From Brevibacillus laterosporus (lineage in GTDB: Bacteria; Bacillota; Bacilli; Brevibacillales; Brevibacillaceae), in contig CP033464.1 of assembly GCA_007833815.1 (NCBI GenBank), forward strand, positions 1,284,501 through 1,348,500: 64,000 bases of DNA. Direction: 5' to 3'. This document shows positions 53,134-61,512 of the stretch, one piece after another. Both the position numbers and the translations under genes were made by a program. Positions within the stretch are counted from its first letter, which is position 1; the number at the start of each line of letters is the position of its first letter. The notes under the pieces are model-generated. The model worked only from the letters and a program-made list of their open reading frames with translations, was not told the DNA's origin and ran no database searches.

Positions 53134-53448
53134 TCACCCCCTTTTCTTTTGTTCTTCAACATAACGCTTTACTGTTTCGCTTGATACGTTTCCTGCTGTA
53201 CTAACGAAAAAAGAACGTGTCCACAGACTAGGCAAATGAGCAAGATGCTTAAACTCCTGCCTTACTATTCGAGAGGTCACTCCCTTCACTTTTGCCATTA
53301 CGTCTGATGGAGAATCGGTGGGAAGACAGTTCAGGAACAGATGGACATGATCGGGCATAACTTCCATTTCCACAATAAGCCAGTTATTCTGATGGCATAT
53401 TTCAGCCAATAGCTCCTTGAATCGAATTTCCACTTGTTTTACTAACAC
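53134..53448 (-). CDS. tnpA: TnpA Y1 transposase of IS605 type, start codon unclear
   Basis: From GTG 53448 the product is 104 residues, but the frame is open back to 53517. The extra codons give TVSLINYHFVFCPRYRRK, exactly the first strand expected of TnpA. No ATG, GTG or TTG lies in that part, and a TAA stands directly before it. The HUH motif is DHVHLF and the catalytic Tyr is in VKRYVEEQ. It cuts and joins single-stranded element ends. Either it starts at an unusual codon, or the start was lost and the element depends on TnpA supplied in trans. Confidence 0.75.
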   Translation of the reverse strand: MLVKQVEIRFKELLAEICHQNNWLIVEMEVMPDHVHLFLNCLPTDSPSDVMAKVKGVTSRIVRQEFKHLAHLPSLWTRSFFVSTAGNVSSETVKRYVEEQKKRG

Positions 53449-53688
53449 TTTTCTTCGATAACGAGGGCAGAAAACAAAATGATAGTTAATGAGAGATACT
53501 GTTGTAGTTGTATCAGTTTAATTGTACAACTACAACAATTAAACGAAAAGAAAAGTACACGCACATGTGCTAGGTGTTTGCCCCGCCCATCCCATGAAGG
53601 GATGTTCTGGCAAAGCCGTCTTTCATCCCACGATTAAAACCGTGGGCTTTCAGTCGGCAATTACTGTAAGAGTCCTTCAGCCTGTTAG

Positions 53689-54696
53689 TTATTTCCCGAA
53701 CAATTGCTCAACCTTATGTTGCAATTCTCCCCAGAACATAGAAATGTCTGGTTTGGCATCACCGATGATGCTCTCTCCTGCTTTCCCATGCTCGTAAATC
53801 ACATCTTTGTTTTTGTTTACAGTTTGTAGATATTCAGTTACGATGCCCGCAGTCTTAGTGCCGCTATGATCCTTGGTAAATTGTTCGTAAGCTTTTTTTA
53901 CCTCTGGCAATAGTTTCATTGTTTTTTCATCAATAGCTTCGTAGCGATAGTTGCTGAGATATTCTTGTAGATAGGTTTGGTATAAATTCCTAACATCCGT
54001 TTTCTTTATTCCTTTATCATATGTGGTTAGGTATTTCTCCACTTTTACGATACGTTCCCCCAGCTCTTGACGCGTAATCATTAGACTACCATCACTAGAA
54101 ATTGGTTTATTAGATTCATCCCTCTGTAGCTCCATGTAAGCCTTCATATCATCGGTAAGGTAGCTGGAGTATTCACCACGTAAGGCTTCATAATCTACTT
54201 TCCAATACAAATCTCCTTGATGATCTGACAAGGCTAACTTACCAGCAAATTTATCCTGCATGTATTTCTTTAGAGGCTCATCTTTTATTTTCGTAACATC
54301 CATAGGGAAGCCAATCTCATACAGCTTTTGAGCATTACTATTCTCTGCTAATAACTTGCTAAAGCTTTCATTAAGTTCGATCAGGTGAGTGGCATAATAC
54401 TCATCCAGAATGACGAGTAGTTGATCGGCTGTTTCACTTTTTACATTTTTGATGGTCTTATCCAAGTAGGTGATTAATTCAACGGGTTCCTTTGCTTGCA
54501 AGGTGACTTCCTGCATTTTTTTAATTGCATCTTGATCAGCATTTTGTTGATCCTTCTGTGGAGCTGTAGTCTGAGAGGAGGCCTCTCCTTGAGGGGGCTG
54601 TGTGCTTGTAGAACCAGTATTTCCACAGCCAGTCAATAATCCAACGGCTAACACCGAGTTAAGCACAAGGTATCCTGAACGTTTGATGGTAACCAC
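53689..54696 (-). CDS. Secreted lipoprotein of unknown function
   Basis: The 335-residue protein starts with a lipoprotein signal: basic residues, a hydrophobic core (LVLNSVLAVGLL) and lipobox LTGC at about 20-23. A Ser/Thr/Gln-rich linker follows, then a helical domain of about 270 residues with many Lys, Asp and Tyr. It should be anchored on the outer face of the membrane. I do not recognise the domain. It is read away from the Fur-controlled locus, with which it shares a 170-base intergenic region, and converges on the IS element. Confidence 0.7.
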   Translation of the reverse strand: MVTIKRSGYLVLNSVLAVGLLTGCGNTGSTSTQPPQGEASSQTTAPQKDQQNADQDAIKKMQEVTLQAKEPVELITYLDKTIKNVKSETADQLLVILDEYYATHLIELNESFSKLLAENSNAQKLYEIGFPMDVTKIKDEPLKKYMQDKFAGKLALSDHQGDLYWKVDYEALRGEYSSYLTDDMKAYMELQRDESNKPISSDGSLMITRQELGERIVKVEKYLTTYDKGIKKTDVRNLYQTYLQEYLSNYRYEAIDEKTMKLLPEVKKAYEQFTKDHSGTKTAGIVTEYLQTVNKNKDVIYEHGKAGESIIGDAKPDISMFWGELQHKVEQLFGK

Positions 54697-54818
54697 TCCG
54701 TCTATTTTATTTTTTGAAAAAATTGTAAAATTTTCTATCTATGTTATCAGACGATTACGTAGGTCAATTGGTTTCAAATATACAGCTTGCTTTGCTATAC
54801 TGCAAATAGTGCTAAGAT

Positions 54819-54837
54819 ATTGATAATGCTTATCAAT
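54819..54837 (+). promoter_or_regulatory. Fur box upstream of the AraC regulator
   Basis: ATTGATAATGCTTATCAAT is a perfect palindrome around TGC and close to the Bacillus Fur TGATAATNATTATCA core. It lies about 27 bases before the regulator start and is also in the shared region with the divergent lipoprotein gene. Confidence 0.75.
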
Positions 54838-54863
54838 AAGCTGATTATGACGGAACATAGAAA

Positions 54864-56537
54864 GTGGCGACATATATGTCAGATCAACGACAGCAACAAT
54901 ATCAGTATCCTGACGAGTTGGATACAAGATTAGATCAATACCAATTTAAATTACGAGATATTGAGCTGCTAAAGGGAAGTTATTATAAGCCAGTACCACT
55001 GATCCATCAGCTGACTACCTCTTATGTCTTGATTGTGGCCATCAAAGGTCAAGGCCATGTCCTCATTGGCGAGCAAATTCATCTACTAAAAAAGGATGGG
55101 GTTTATGTATGTACACCATTCCAAACACTTGGAATGGAATTGACTTCAGAGGAAGAAGCCCATTTTTACGTCATTTATTTTCACGTGTACCAAGAATCAG
55201 GAAAACAGATGTTACGTTTGAAATCTGTGCGTGATAAGGGTCCTTTTGGGGTAGGCGGGGAAATCCTACATAGCACTTCCCATCTTACTATGATGTGCCA
55301 AACGATCGATAAGCAATGGCATAGCCTGAAATCAACGGAGCCCTTTTTGGGCCAAATCTCCTTTTTACAGCTTATCCATACGCTTATGAATAATAAATAT
55401 GTTCGTTGCGAGGATTCTAAAACTGCTGTTGCCAAAGCTAAAACTTATATGGAGACGCATTACAACAAGAGTCTTAGTCTAGAGGATATGGCTAAAATTG
55501 CGGAGATAAGTCCCAAATATTTTGGTGAGTTGTTTAAAAAGACGTATGGGATAAGTGCTATTGATTATTTGACACAGGTACGAATGAATCAGGCAAAGCA
55601 ATTTATGAGTCGTTCGCAAATTCGCTTAAAGGATGTTGCTCATCAGGTTGGTTATAATGATGAATTTTACTTCAGTCGCAAATTTAAACAGGAAGTAGGT
55701 GTCTCACCCACTGCATACATGAAGCGATGTCAGAAAAAAGTAGCGGTATACAGTCATAGGCTACTTGGCTATGTGCTGGCGTTACACGTGATTCCTTATG
55801 CGGCCCCACTTCATCCAAAATGGTCGTCCACGTACTATCAGAAGTATCGTAATGAAATACCTATTCATTTAAGTGCGTACCGAGTGGATCAAAATTGGGA
55901 AAGTAATATTGAGGTATTGGAACAAATCAAACCGGACTTTATTATCAGCATAGATCAGCTAGAAACAAAAGAGAAAGCAAAGCTGGAACAAGTGGGATCA
56001 GTGAGCTATGTCTCATGGACTGATACTGATTGGAGAGTACGATTCCGACACACAGCAGAGCTATTACAAGTACCTCAGGATGCAGACATGTGGCTCAAGG
56101 CATATGACCGCAAACTAAAAAGGATCAGAGAGAAAATAAGAGGAACAATAAACAACGATACTTTTCTCATTATCCGTATTTTGAAACAAACCATATATGT
56201 ATACAGCAATTCAAGCATGACTCAGGTATTTTATGGTGATTTACAGATGGTTCCTGCGCACCCATTGCTTGAAGAAGGGGTCGATGAAGAAATAACCTTA
56301 CAAAAGTTAGCTCAGTATGATCCAGATCGCATATTAGTACTTGCATGCCCTGAGACGGAGACGCTAGATTACTGGAAACACCTACAGCTGACGGCAGAAT
56401 GGCAGGAAATTAGAGCAGTTCGCTTGGGCCAAGTCTATGAAATCTTATCAAACCCATGGCTTGATTACTCTCCGCTAGCTCATGAGCGCTTGATCGAGGA
56501 TGTCCATCGTCTCTTTTCTGGAAATCGTCCATATTGA
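54864..56537 (+). CDS. btr: Btr-like AraC activator with substrate-binding domain
   Basis: The 557-residue protein has a cupin-like N-terminus, an AraC-type double helix-turn-helix (about 185-290; SLEDMAKIAEISPKYFGELF and DVAHQVGYNDEFYFSRKFKQ), and a C-terminal periplasmic-binding-protein-like domain (about 300-555; IEVLEQIKPDFIISID). This layout is that of Btr, which senses ferric siderophore directly and activates uptake genes. GTG 54864 or ATG 54876 may be the start. The uptake operon follows by about 100 bases, and Fur boxes stand before both. Confidence 0.85.
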   Translation: MATYMSDQRQQQYQYPDELDTRLDQYQFKLRDIELLKGSYYKPVPLIHQLTTSYVLIVAIKGQGHVLIGEQIHLLKKDGVYVCTPFQTLGMELTSEEEAHFYVIYFHVYQESGKQMLRLKSVRDKGPFGVGGEILHSTSHLTMMCQTIDKQWHSLKSTEPFLGQISFLQLIHTLMNNKYVRCEDSKTAVAKAKTYMETHYNKSLSLEDMAKIAEISPKYFGELFKKTYGISAIDYLTQVRMNQAKQFMSRSQIRLKDVAHQVGYNDEFYFSRKFKQEVGVSPTAYMKRCQKKVAVYSHRLLGYVLALHVIPYAAPLHPKWSSTYYQKYRNEIPIHLSAYRVDQNWESNIEVLEQIKPDFIISIDQLETKEKAKLEQVGSVSYVSWTDTDWRVRFRHTAELLQVPQDADMWLKAYDRKLKRIREKIRGTINNDTFLIIRILKQTIYVYSNSSMTQVFYGDLQMVPAHPLLEEGVDEEITLQKLAQYDPDRILVLACPETETLDYWKHLQLTAEWQEIRAVRLGQVYEILSNPWLDYSPLAHERLIEDVHRLFSGNRPY

Positions 56538-56588
56538 TTCCGGAAATCGTTCATGGTCGGGCAGACTCTACTCCTCTATAATCGTAAA

Positions 56589-56603
56589 TGAGAATTATTA
56601 TCA
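56589..56603 (+). promoter_or_regulatory. Fur box before the siderophore-binding lipoprotein
   Basis: TGAGAATTATTATCA matches the 15-base Fur core at 14 positions. A TATAAT hexamer ends seven bases upstream (56577-56582), so Fur would block the start site. A direct repeat GGAAATCGTYCAT (56520-56532 and 56542-56554) lies just upstream and could be the activator site. Confidence 0.85.
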
Positions 56604-56643
56604 AATATTTCAGCTGGTCTTATCGAGAGGGGACATTATAAAC

Positions 56644-57645
56644 ATGAATAAACGTAAATATCTTGGAGTAGGGCTAGTAGCCTTTTTGGCTCTCATGGTA
56701 ACAGCTTGCGGTGCGAAAACAGAGACAACAGCACCTACCAATGCACAAAGTACGGCAGCTACTAGTGGCGACAGTCAAAAAGCATCAGAATCAGCAACAG
56801 GCGAAACAAGAACGGTCAAGTATCTTGATCAGGAATATAAAATTCCAGCTAAGACAGAACGCATTGTCATTACAGGTAGTATGGAATCTATGGAGGATGC
56901 TGTGGTTCTAGGTGTACAACCAGTAGGTGCGATATCTGTAGGTGGAAAGTTCCCAGATATTTTTGCTAGTATTACTGGTTCAGCAGAATCCATTGGTGAA
57001 AAAATGCAACCAAATATGGAAACCATCCTGAAATTAAAACCAGATGTGATCCTGGGATCGTCAAAATTTAAGCCGGAAGTATATGAGAAATTTGGTAAAA
57101 TTGCGCCAACGTTCCCAGTTTCTCATATCTCAAGCAATTGGGAAGCCAACTTGCACCTGTTGGCTGAATTAACAGGTAAGCAAGCAGAGGCAGAAAATGA
57201 GCTTAAGAAATACAAAGAAAGCGTAGTAGCGGCAAAAGCGTCTTTGGGCGATAAGCTAAAGGATAAAAAAGTGGTAGCGATACGTCTTCGTCAAGGCAAT
57301 ATCAATATTTACCCAGAGAAGGTGTTCTTTAACCCATCCTTGTATGCAGAATTAGGTTTTACTGCACCGGCAGAAGTTAAAGCAGCAAAAGCACAAGAGA
57401 TTGTGTCTTTAGAAAAATTTAGTGAAATAAATCCAGATTATATCTTCGTGCAATTTTCACCGGATGAAAACAAAGATCAACCTAAATATTTAGAAGATAT
57501 GGAGAAAAATCCGATCTGGCAAAGCATGAGTGCCGTGAAAAATGGTCATGTCTACGTGAATGTAGTAGATCCACTTGCACAAGGTGGTACAGCATGGAGC
57601 AAAATCAACTTCTTGAAAGCTGCGGTGGAAAAGCTGTCCAAGTAG
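56644..57645 (+). CDS. Iron-siderophore ABC transporter binding lipoprotein
   Basis: About 333 residues from ATG 56644 (GAGGGG upstream). A lipoprotein signal ends at LMVTAC (Cys about 22), followed by a Thr/Ser/Ala-rich linker and a TroA/FepB-type periplasmic-binding fold: RTVKYLDQEYKIPAKTERIV, LKPDVILGSSKFKPEVYEKF and NPDYIFVQFS. It captures ferric siderophore at the cell surface and hands it to the two permeases downstream. The closest functional family is the hydroxamate/catecholate binders YfiY/FeuA; the ligand is not evident. Confidence 0.9.
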   Translation: MNKRKYLGVGLVAFLALMVTACGAKTETTAPTNAQSTAATSGDSQKASESATGETRTVKYLDQEYKIPAKTERIVITGSMESMEDAVVLGVQPVGAISVGGKFPDIFASITGSAESIGEKMQPNMETILKLKPDVILGSSKFKPEVYEKFGKIAPTFPVSHISSNWEANLHLLAELTGKQAEAENELKKYKESVVAAKASLGDKLKDKKVVAIRLRQGNINIYPEKVFFNPSLYAELGFTAPAEVKAAKAQEIVSLEKFSEINPDYIFVQFSPDENKDQPKYLEDMEKNPIWQSMSAVKNGHVYVNVVDPLAQGGTAWSKINFLKAAVEKLSK

Positions 57646-57667
57646 ATAAAAAGGCGAGAAGAGTGCT

Positions 57668-58678
57668 ATGAGAGTAAAAAAATCAATACCAGTTATCATT
57701 TTGTTGACGTCACCGGTTTTTATTGTGCTCTTGATGGCACTATCCATCTTCTATGGCGCTAAGAACATAGAGATAAGCACAATACAGGATGCCATTTTTC
57801 AGTTCGATTCCGGTAATGTTGATCATCAGATTATTATGCATTCCAGATTGCCAAGAGCAATAGGTTCACTACTGATTGGTGCATTTTTAGCGATATCGGG
57901 AGCCCTGATGCAGGGGATGACCAGAAACTTTCTGGCATCTCCCTCTATTATGGGGGTATCAGATGGCTCAGCATTTGTTATTACGGTGTGTATGATCTTT
58001 ATGCCAAACACATCTTCCCTGCACATGATTTTGTATTCCCTGGTTGGTTCAGCGATAGGGGTAGGAATTGTTTTTGGTTTTGCTTCCCTACTACCCAATG
58101 GAATGACCCCAGTCAGATTGGCTATTATTGGAACAGTTATTGGAACAGTCCTAAGTAGCATATCGCAAGCCTTATCCACTTATTATCAAATATCGCAGAA
58201 CGTTAGTTTTTGGTATAACGCGAGATTACATCAGATTGATCCAGGATTGATTACATTAGCAATTCCGTTTGCTCTAGTTGGTATTTTGCTTGCGTTATTT
58301 TTGTCTAAATCCATTACGATCCTGTCATTAGGAGAAGAGTTAGCGGTTAATTTAGGACAGCGTACAGCTTTGATTAAAGGGCTGACTATGCTGACTGTTG
58401 TGATTTTGACCGGTATTTCTGTTGCCTTAGTAGGTAAGATTGGGTTTGTTGGACTAATCGTTCCACATATTGCTCGTTTTTTGGTAGGAATAGATTATCG
58501 TTGGGTCCTACCCTGTTCAGCAGTGATTGGTGGTATATCCTTAGCATTTTGCGATATCATTAGCCGCTTTATTAATTACCCCTTTGAAACACCAATCGGG
58601 GTGGTTACCTCGTTGTTTGGTATCCCATTCTTCCTCTATTTGATTGTTAAAAAAGGGGGAGAAAAACATGGTTCCTAG
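57668..58678 (+). CDS. FecCD-type siderophore ABC permease, subunit 1
   Basis: The 336-residue integral membrane protein has about nine to ten helices and FecCD motifs: SRLPRAIGSLLIGAFLAISG, GALMQGMTRNFLASPSIMGV, and the ATPase-contact region LVGKIGFVGLIVPHIARFL. It starts 22 bases after the binding protein. It pairs with the next gene product to form the heterodimeric channel. Confidence 0.92.
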   Translation: MRVKKSIPVIILLTSPVFIVLLMALSIFYGAKNIEISTIQDAIFQFDSGNVDHQIIMHSRLPRAIGSLLIGAFLAISGALMQGMTRNFLASPSIMGVSDGSAFVITVCMIFMPNTSSLHMILYSLVGSAIGVGIVFGFASLLPNGMTPVRLAIIGTVIGTVLSSISQALSTYYQISQNVSFWYNARLHQIDPGLITLAIPFALVGILLALFLSKSITILSLGEELAVNLGQRTALIKGLTMLTVVILTGISVALVGKIGFVGLIVPHIARFLVGIDYRWVLPCSAVIGGISLAFCDIISRFINYPFETPIGVVTSLFGIPFFLYLIVKKGGEKHGS

Positions 58679-59720
58679 CAAAAAAAAATCGCATGCTTTT
58701 GCCAAGAAGTCAACGGCTCGTTTCTGGATGGTTGTTGTAACAAGCATTTTTCTTGGATTGGTAGCGATTTATGTCAGTGTTACAAATGGCGAATTTGATA
58801 TGACGATCAAAGACGTAATAAACACACTACTGCGTAATGATCCTAAACCTGAATTTGATCTGGTGATTTTTGAATTTCGTTTACCTCGTATTGTGATTGC
58901 GGCGCTTGTTGGTATGGGACTAGGTTTGGCGGGTACCGTTGTTCAGGCAATTACGCGAAATGGACTTGCTGATCCCGGAATACTAGGCATTAATGCTGGT
59001 GCAGGGGCCACTATTGTATTATTTATCTATCTGTTTGAAGGGAAAATGGGTGGCAACGGCTTGTTGACAACATTAGCCATGCCTTTGTTTGGTTTGGTGG
59101 GGGGCTTACTCTCTGCCTTGCTAATCTATCTATTTGCTTGGCAAAAGGGAAAATTAGACCCACAACGTCTTATCTTAGTTGGGATCGCCGTTGGGACGGG
59201 GTTAGGGGCGTTTACTCTCTATCTGTCTCTACGCATGGACGCAAAGGATTTTGAGATGGCAACGGTTTGGATGACAGGTAGTATTTGGAGTGCAAACTGG
59301 ATCTATATTCTGGCTATGCTACCTTGGTTTATCCTGTTTATCCCGATCCTTTTCCGTAAAGCCAACATCTTAAATTTATTGCAGCTAGATGAAGGTAGCG
59401 TTAGAGGACTAGGTGTGTCTACAGAAAAAGAAAAAATGGTGCTCTTACTTGCTAGTGTCGGGATCATTAGTGCATGTGTATCTGTGTCAGGTAGCATTGG
59501 TTTCATTGGATTAATGGCTCCGCATATTGCCAAAGCTCTAGTAGGAAATCATCATGCACGTATATTGCCCATGTCTGCTTTGATGGGAATGCTGTTGGTT
59601 CTAGTGTCTGATTTTATTGCCAAGACCGTATTCTCACCTGCGGAACTTCCTGTAGGTATAGTGGTTGCTATTATAGGGGGACCATACTTCCTTTATTTGT
59701 TGTACAAAGCAAGGGCGTAG
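58668..59720 (+). CDS. FecCD-type siderophore ABC permease, subunit 2
   Basis: About 350 residues from ATG 58668 (AGGGGGAG upstream; overlaps the previous gene by 11 bases). FecCD motifs are FRLPRIVIAALVGMGLGLAG, GTVVQAITRNGLADPGILG, and SGSIGFIGLMAPHIAKAL. No ATPase gene follows; a terminator does. The transporter must therefore borrow an ATPase encoded elsewhere, as B. subtilis siderophore systems do with YusV. Confidence 0.92.
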   Translation: MVPSKKKSHAFAKKSTARFWMVVVTSIFLGLVAIYVSVTNGEFDMTIKDVINTLLRNDPKPEFDLVIFEFRLPRIVIAALVGMGLGLAGTVVQAITRNGLADPGILGINAGAGATIVLFIYLFEGKMGGNGLLTTLAMPLFGLVGGLLSALLIYLFAWQKGKLDPQRLILVGIAVGTGLGAFTLYLSLRMDAKDFEMATVWMTGSIWSANWIYILAMLPWFILFIPILFRKANILNLLQLDEGSVRGLGVSTEKEKMVLLLASVGIISACVSVSGSIGFIGLMAPHIAKALVGNHHARILPMSALMGMLLVLVSDFIAKTVFSPAELPVGIVVAIIGGPYFLYLLYKARA

Positions 59721-59748
59721 AGGGTTATCGATTCAATATTTCATTAAT

Positions 59749-59779
59749 AAAAGCCTGGAGCATATAACTCCAGGCTTTT
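59749..59779. terminator. Bidirectional terminator
   Basis: AAAAGCCTGGAG and CTCCAGGCTTTT form a perfect 12-pair stem around seven bases, with A and T runs on the two sides. It serves the convergent permease and DoxX genes. Confidence 0.92.
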
Positions 59780-59831
59780 GCATACAAAAAGAAATGTTCT
59801 CTTATGTTAGGAAAAGCGTTAGTACAGCAAT

Positions 59832-60230
59832 TTACGCGCTCTCTTTTTTCCCATAAGGAAGTAAGCTGTCTACGGCTGCCATACTACTGCCATTCAATGT
59901 AAGATATAGCCCCATTGTGAAGAGTGCTAGATCAAATTCATAGCCACCTATGAAACCAGCTGCCAATTTTACTTTTAAGGTAGCTCCTACCATAATGACC
60001 ATGAGTAAAAATGAAATGACACGAGTTCCTAGTCCTAGAATTAATAGAATACCTCCTACTAATTCGATGGTTCCGACTACATAAGCTAGGAAGCCTGGTA
60101 GGCCGATACTTTCGAAAAATCCTACAATGTTTTCAATGCCCCCCTGGAATTTATCAAGACCGTGTAGCAAGAAGGTTAAACCTAGTACAACACGAAGAAT
60201 GAGTGCGCCAAGCTGTTGTTTGTTTACCAC
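59832..60230 (-). CDS. DoxX-family membrane protein
   Basis: The 132-residue protein has four hydrophobic helices and the DoxX pattern: LRVVLGLTFLLHGLDKFQGG, GTIELVGGILLILGLGTRV and MVGATLKVKLAAGF. DoxX proteins of Gram-positives (for example CatD) are linked to thiol and quinone stress. The promoter has perfect -35 and a good -10 element, and GTAA/TTAC repeats between promoter and gene suggest a repressor. Confidence 0.88.
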   Translation of the reverse strand: MVNKQQLGALILRVVLGLTFLLHGLDKFQGGIENIVGFFESIGLPGFLAYVVGTIELVGGILLILGLGTRVISFLLMVIMVGATLKVKLAAGFIGGYEFDLALFTMGLYLTLNGSSMAAVDSLLPYGKKESA

Positions 60231-60280
60231 TTTTGTTTATCCCCTTTCGGATAATATTTAGTTACTTACTAATTACAAGT

Positions 60281-60309
60281 ATAATAATGTTATTGTTTAT
60301 TTTTGTCAA
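60281..60309 (-). promoter_or_regulatory. Promoter of the DoxX gene with repeat-containing downstream region
   Basis: On the minus strand TTGACA (60309-60304) and TATTAT (60286-60281) are 17 bases apart. Just downstream, 60259-60280 holds overlapping GTTACTTACTAATTAC repeats resembling targets of DUF24 (HxlR/YodB-like) quinone sensors. Confidence 0.75.
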
Positions 60310-60449
60310 GGGTCTAACTATAATGTTGATTTTTTCCTGTCAGGTCCTATCTATATGCACATAAAATGCTCTTCATAACTTCTTTATATTTACTACATAA
60401 GTTCCACACTTCTTTTTCGTATGCTAGAAAAAAAAGGGGAGGAACAAAT

Positions 60450-60701
60450 ATGAAAAAAATGATCTTCACTCTAACATCACTTGCACTAGTCTTGGGGATA
60501 GGTACAGGGGTATACGCAAGTACGTCACAGGTAACACCAGATCAAAAAGAATTTGAGCAGATGCGTCCCTTCATGCAACAAATGCATCCACAAATGACAG
60601 ATGCACAAATCTCTTCTATGTACGAAACGTGTCACGGACCAAATGGCATGCATAATAGAATGATGAAGAATGATGAAGATCAGAACTCAAATCGTAAATA
60701 A
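60450..60701 (+). CDS. Secreted Met/His-rich small protein
   Basis: The 83-residue protein from ATG 60450 (GGGGAGG upstream) has a signal peptide of about 24 residues (AxA-like end at GVYAS). The mature part of about 58 residues is rich in Met and His: MRPFMQQMHPQMTDAQISSM, ETCHGPNGMHNRMM. Such patterns are typical of copper or silver ligands outside the membrane. It precedes a two-component system whose sensor is also Met/His-rich. Family not recognised; metal binding is inference. Confidence 0.7.
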   Translation: MKKMIFTLTSLALVLGIGTGVYASTSQVTPDQKEFEQMRPFMQQMHPQMTDAQISSMYETCHGPNGMHNRMMKNDEDQNSNRK

Positions 60702-60807
60702 TCGCTTATAATAAAAGAAGAAAACAGGATAAGGCAGACTTTCCGTAAAGGAGGGGCTGCCTACTTGTGCATTTTTGCACATAGTAAGCAAGGCGGGTGA
60801 AGGAATA

Positions 60808-61512
60808 ATGAATCAACAAAAGATATTGGTTGTTGATGATGAAGAAAATATTTTGCAAGTGATTCGTGCCTATCTTGAGAGGAGCGGTTACATCGTATAC
60901 GTAGCAGAGACGGGTGAGATAGCCCTCCAGCTCCATCAACTTTTACAGCCGGATCTCCTGATTTTAGATTTGATGTTACCTGATATGTCGGGTGAGGACA
61001 TATGCCGCCAGTTACGGAAAATATCGGATACTCCTATTATCATGCTGACAGCAAAAAGTAGTGAGGATGACAAAATTAATGGACTATTAATGGGAGCCGA
61101 CGATTATGTCATTAAACCGTTTAGCCCACGGGAGTTAGTAGCCCGGGTTATTACTTTACTGAGACGGACAAACACTACAAAGAAACAAGAGCACGTCCTT
61201 ACCTTTCTGAAAAAACGCCTTTGTGTGGAACCAGAATTACATCAGGTCACGCTAGATCAGGCTATCATCACACTAACTCCAATTGAATTCAAACTGCTGT
61301 ATACATTAGCTAGTCAACCCAAAAGAGTGTTTAGTCGTCTGGAATTGGTTAACCAGATACAGGGGTATGGATTTGATGGGTACGAACGAACCATTGATGT
61401 ACACATCAAAAACGTAAGGCAAAAATTACATGATGATCCCAAACACCCCTCCTTTATTTCAACAGTGTTTGGTGTCGGCTATAAATTTATGGTGAACCGC
61501 GATGAAGCATAG
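60808..61512 (+). CDS. OmpR-family response regulator
   Basis: About 234 residues from ATG 60808 (GAAGGA upstream). The receiver domain has acidic DDEE near residue 10, phospho-acceptor Asp in LLILDLMLPD (about 53), Thr in MLTAKS, and Lys in VIKPFSPREL. A winged-helix DNA-binding domain follows (RTIDVHIKNVRQKL). It overlaps the kinase gene by 11 bases, showing tight coupling. Confidence 0.93.
   Translation: MNQQKILVVDDEENILQVIRAYLERSGYIVYVAETGEIALQLHQLLQPDLLILDLMLPDMSGEDICRQLRKISDTPIIMLTAKSSEDDKINGLLMGADDYVIKPFSPRELVARVITLLRRTNTTKKQEHVLTFLKKRLCVEPELHQVTLDQAIITLTPIEFKLLYTLASQPKRVFSRLELVNQIQGYGFDGYERTIDVHIKNVRQKLHDDPKHPSFISTVFGVGYKFMVNRDEA

Larger units (their letters stand above)
51930..53675 (-). 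mobile_element. IS200/IS605-family insertion sequence (tnpA + tnpB)
   Basis: The element carries minus-strand tnpA and tnpB and has no terminal inverted repeats. Instead each end has subterminal hairpins. The tnpB-side end contains CGGCT-AA-AGCCG (51936-51947). The tnpA-side end contains CCCACG/CGTGGG (53627-53646) and CATCCC/GGGATG. A 13-pair stem (53500-53512 with 53525-53537) lies at the tnpA 5' end. These match the single-strand transposition lifestyle of the family. It sits between the oxidoreductase stop and the lipoprotein stop without breaking either. Exact ends are estimated to within about 15 bases. Confidence 0.85.
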
